The position numbers and the translations under genes were made by a program. From Rhodospirillales bacterium (GTDB lineage Bacteria; Pseudomonadota; Alphaproteobacteria; Rhodospirillales; Casp-alpha2), in the NCBI GenBank assembly GCA_017640505.1, contig JAEPQO010000001.1, positions 512,625 through 576,624 on the forward strand: DNA of 64,000 bases, written 5' to 3'. A model generated the notes under the pieces. That model had not been told where the DNA came from. It saw only the letters and a program-made list of their open reading frames with translations, and did not search any database. Below are positions 62,748-64,000 of this stretch, one piece after another (the stretch's first letter is position 1; each line of letters starts with the position of its first letter).

Positions 62748-63740
62748 ATGTTGTTTTTGCGGCGCCGGGATACCCGACGCTTCAGGTCCTCTTGGCCTTC
62801 TATTGTCGTTTTCTTATTGTCCGTTCTTGCAACGCCGGCGGGTGCCGATCAGGTGCTGATCGGTTCAACGCCCACCGGCCACCTCATGTGGATCGCTGAA
62901 GATCAGGCATTTTTCCGGGCTCATGACGTCGACGTGAAGCTGCTGGAGTTTTCCTCGGGCGTCAGTGCGTCACGCGCGCTCAACGCCGGCGAAATCCATC
63001 TCGGCAACAGTTCCGAATTCGCGTTCGTCACTAATTTGCTGGACAACCACGGCCTCAAACTGGTTGCATCGATCGCGCGCGCCAATTCAGCCAACCTTTT
63101 TGCGCGGCGCGACCGGGGAATTGCACATGTCGCCGACTTGCCCGGCAGGAAGATCGCTGTAACCCGTGGCAGTATCGGCGAGTTCTTTCTTGGCGAGATT
63201 CTCGCCATCAACGGCCTGACGCCGCAGGATGTAACGCTCGTCAACCTACGCCCGCCCGAGATCGTCGGTGAAATAGCGAACGGTACGGTAGACGCTGCGA
63301 TTATCTGGGAGCCGTTTGTCTTCAAAGCCAAGGCTGCGCTCGGCGACAACTTTCTTCTGCTTCCGGAACAGGACAGCTACTACTATCATTTCGTGCTGGC
63401 GGGCAATGGCAGCTGGATCGACACCCATCGCACGGAAGTGCGCGCCGTACTGAGAGCACTGCTGGACGCGCAGCGTTTTGCCGCTGAACATCCGCACGAG
63501 GCGCAGGAGATCATTGCCAGACGGTTCCGTCTGGATCTCGATTTCGTTCGTGACACATGGAGCAAGTACGTCCTGGAAGTAACCCTCTTGCAGAACCTCA
63601 TCAGTCTAATGGAGCAGGAGACGCAATGGCTGATCGACAACGGGCACCTGAGCGGGGCAAGCATCCCGGATTATCTGAGCGTCATTGATCCGCAACCGTT
63701 GAGCTTCGTCGAACCCGAAGCCGTAAAGCTAATCGAGTGA
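62748..63740 (+). CDS. Periplasmic NMT1/SsuA-like substrate-binding protein
   Basis: About 330 residues. A basic start and hydrophobic core (WPSIVVFLLSVLATPAGA) form a signal peptide, likely cut after residue 33. The mature part has the NMT1/THI5-like solute-binding pattern: VLIGSTPTGHLMWIAEDQAFF, LLEFSSGVSASRALNAGEIHLGNSSEFAF (read as ALNAGEIHLGNSSEFAF), RGIAHVADLPGRKIAVTRGSIGEFFL (read as ADLPGRKIAVTRGSIGEFFL) and TVDAAIIWEPFV. Relatives bind taurine, alkylsulfonates or pyrimidine precursors. No permease or ATPase is visible; instead a membrane sensor follows 7 bp later, so it may be the ligand-sensing part of a signalling pair. Confidence 0.85.
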   Translation: MLFLRRRDTRRFRSSWPSIVVFLLSVLATPAGADQVLIGSTPTGHLMWIAEDQAFFRAHDVDVKLLEFSSGVSASRALNAGEIHLGNSSEFAFVTNLLDNHGLKLVASIARANSANLFARRDRGIAHVADLPGRKIAVTRGSIGEFFLGEILAINGLTPQDVTLVNLRPPEIVGEIANGTVDAAIIWEPFVFKAKAALGDNFLLLPEQDSYYYHFVLAGNGSWIDTHRTEVRAVLRALLDAQRFAAEHPHEAQEIIARRFRLDLDFVRDTWSKYVLEVTLLQNLISLMEQETQWLIDNGHLSGASIPDYLSVIDPQPLSFVEPEAVKLIE

Positions 63741-63747
63741 CCGTGCG

Positions 63748-64000
63748 ATGATGCGGCGTCAGATCAGGTATGTTGCGGCGGGCGGAATCTTCACTGTTCT
63801 TCTTTTTGCCGTGGTCGTGGTCGTCGTTCTGCTGCTCTACACCAATTTTAGCCGGGAAAGCCGGTTGGCCGAAGAATTGAACAGCGGGCTGAATGACCTT
63901 CAGTACCTGACGACCGAGTTCCTCGCGACAGGGACGCCACGGGCGTTGAAGCAATGGCAATCCCGGCACCGGCGTCTCGGCAGGTTTCTTGACGACGTCC
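63748..64000 (+). CDS. Membrane sensor protein, N-terminal fragment (cut by window edge)
   Basis: Only 84 residues are visible. MMRRQIRYVAAGG leads into one strong transmembrane helix (FTVLLFAVVVVVVLLLYTNF), then an extracytoplasmic helical region (RESRLAEELNSGLNDLQYLTTEFLAT, partly LAEELNSGLNDLQYLTTEF). This is the usual start of a membrane histidine kinase or methyl-accepting sensor. It follows the binding-protein gene by 7 bp, suggesting that the two function together. The start may be either of two adjacent ATGs. No catalytic part is visible. Confidence 0.75.
   Translation, partial: MMRRQIRYVAAGGIFTVLLFAVVVVVVLLLYTNFSRESRLAEELNSGLNDLQYLTTEFLATGTPRALKQWQSRHRRLGRFLDDV

Overview
The window looks like a chromosomal segment of a GC-rich alphaproteobacterium, probably Rhodospirillales-like. 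The lineage call rests on gene order: hemC-hemD-mitofilin(Mic60)-hemY divergent from tsaD-gpsA-yciI, rsmB next to a heparinase II/III-like gene, and htpX next to a DUF1674 gene. I see no insertion sequences, phage genes, rRNA or CRISPR arrays.

About 1-37,200 is one long surface-polysaccharide locus, transcribed almost entirely on the minus strand, so it reads from high to low coordinates. It opens with manC, then a winged-helix regulator and an RfaH/NusG-like antiterminator. These sit behind a promoter with three GTTC-N7-GAAC palindromes and are followed by a hairpin plus an ops-like element. Next comes an eight-gene, translationally coupled operon for a CMP-nonulosonic acid of the legionaminic/sialic type (26,905-34,325), with the gene order of the Campylobacter ptm locus. 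Then come a carbamoyltransferase, two putative transferases of surface carbohydrate type, and a sulfotransferase broken by one in-frame stop. An SDR gene that has lost its catalytic middle follows.

The 11,300-20,140 block is an unusual sugar module. It contains a nucleotidyltransferase-kinase fusion (HldE-like but with reversed domain order), SDRs, a HAD phosphatase, an APH-like kinase and a split transketolase. It also has a 2OG-Fe(II) oxygenase paired with a LIC12192-family protein, a methyltransferase and a WbuC cupin. The left end carries a radical-SAM protein, methyltransferases, a polytopic membrane protein, an ABC exporter, a sulfatase-fold enzyme without the formylglycine motif, a sugar isomerase and a truncated rmlB.

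From 37,431 to the right the segment is mostly core metabolism. It holds a UDP-sugar dehydrogenase (still polysaccharide-related), pgl, a heparinase-like protein, rsmB, and sulfate assimilation genes cysH-cysD-cysNC. These are followed by htpX, DUF1674, a TPR protein, acs, Rieske/EVE/YciI small proteins, gpsA and tsaD. The heme operon hemC-hemD-mic60-hemY has a polysaccharide deacetylase and a GNAT-like gene appended. A tRNA-Thr(CGU) follows, then a CheY-like regulator, a sensor-less histidine kinase, and an NMT1-like binding protein followed by a truncated membrane sensor.

Functionally, the left 37 kb should build, decorate (carbamoylation, methylation, sulfation, oxidation) and export a cell-surface glycan. 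The cys genes could supply PAPS for sulfation. Functional assignments rest on motifs read by eye and on context; no database search was possible.
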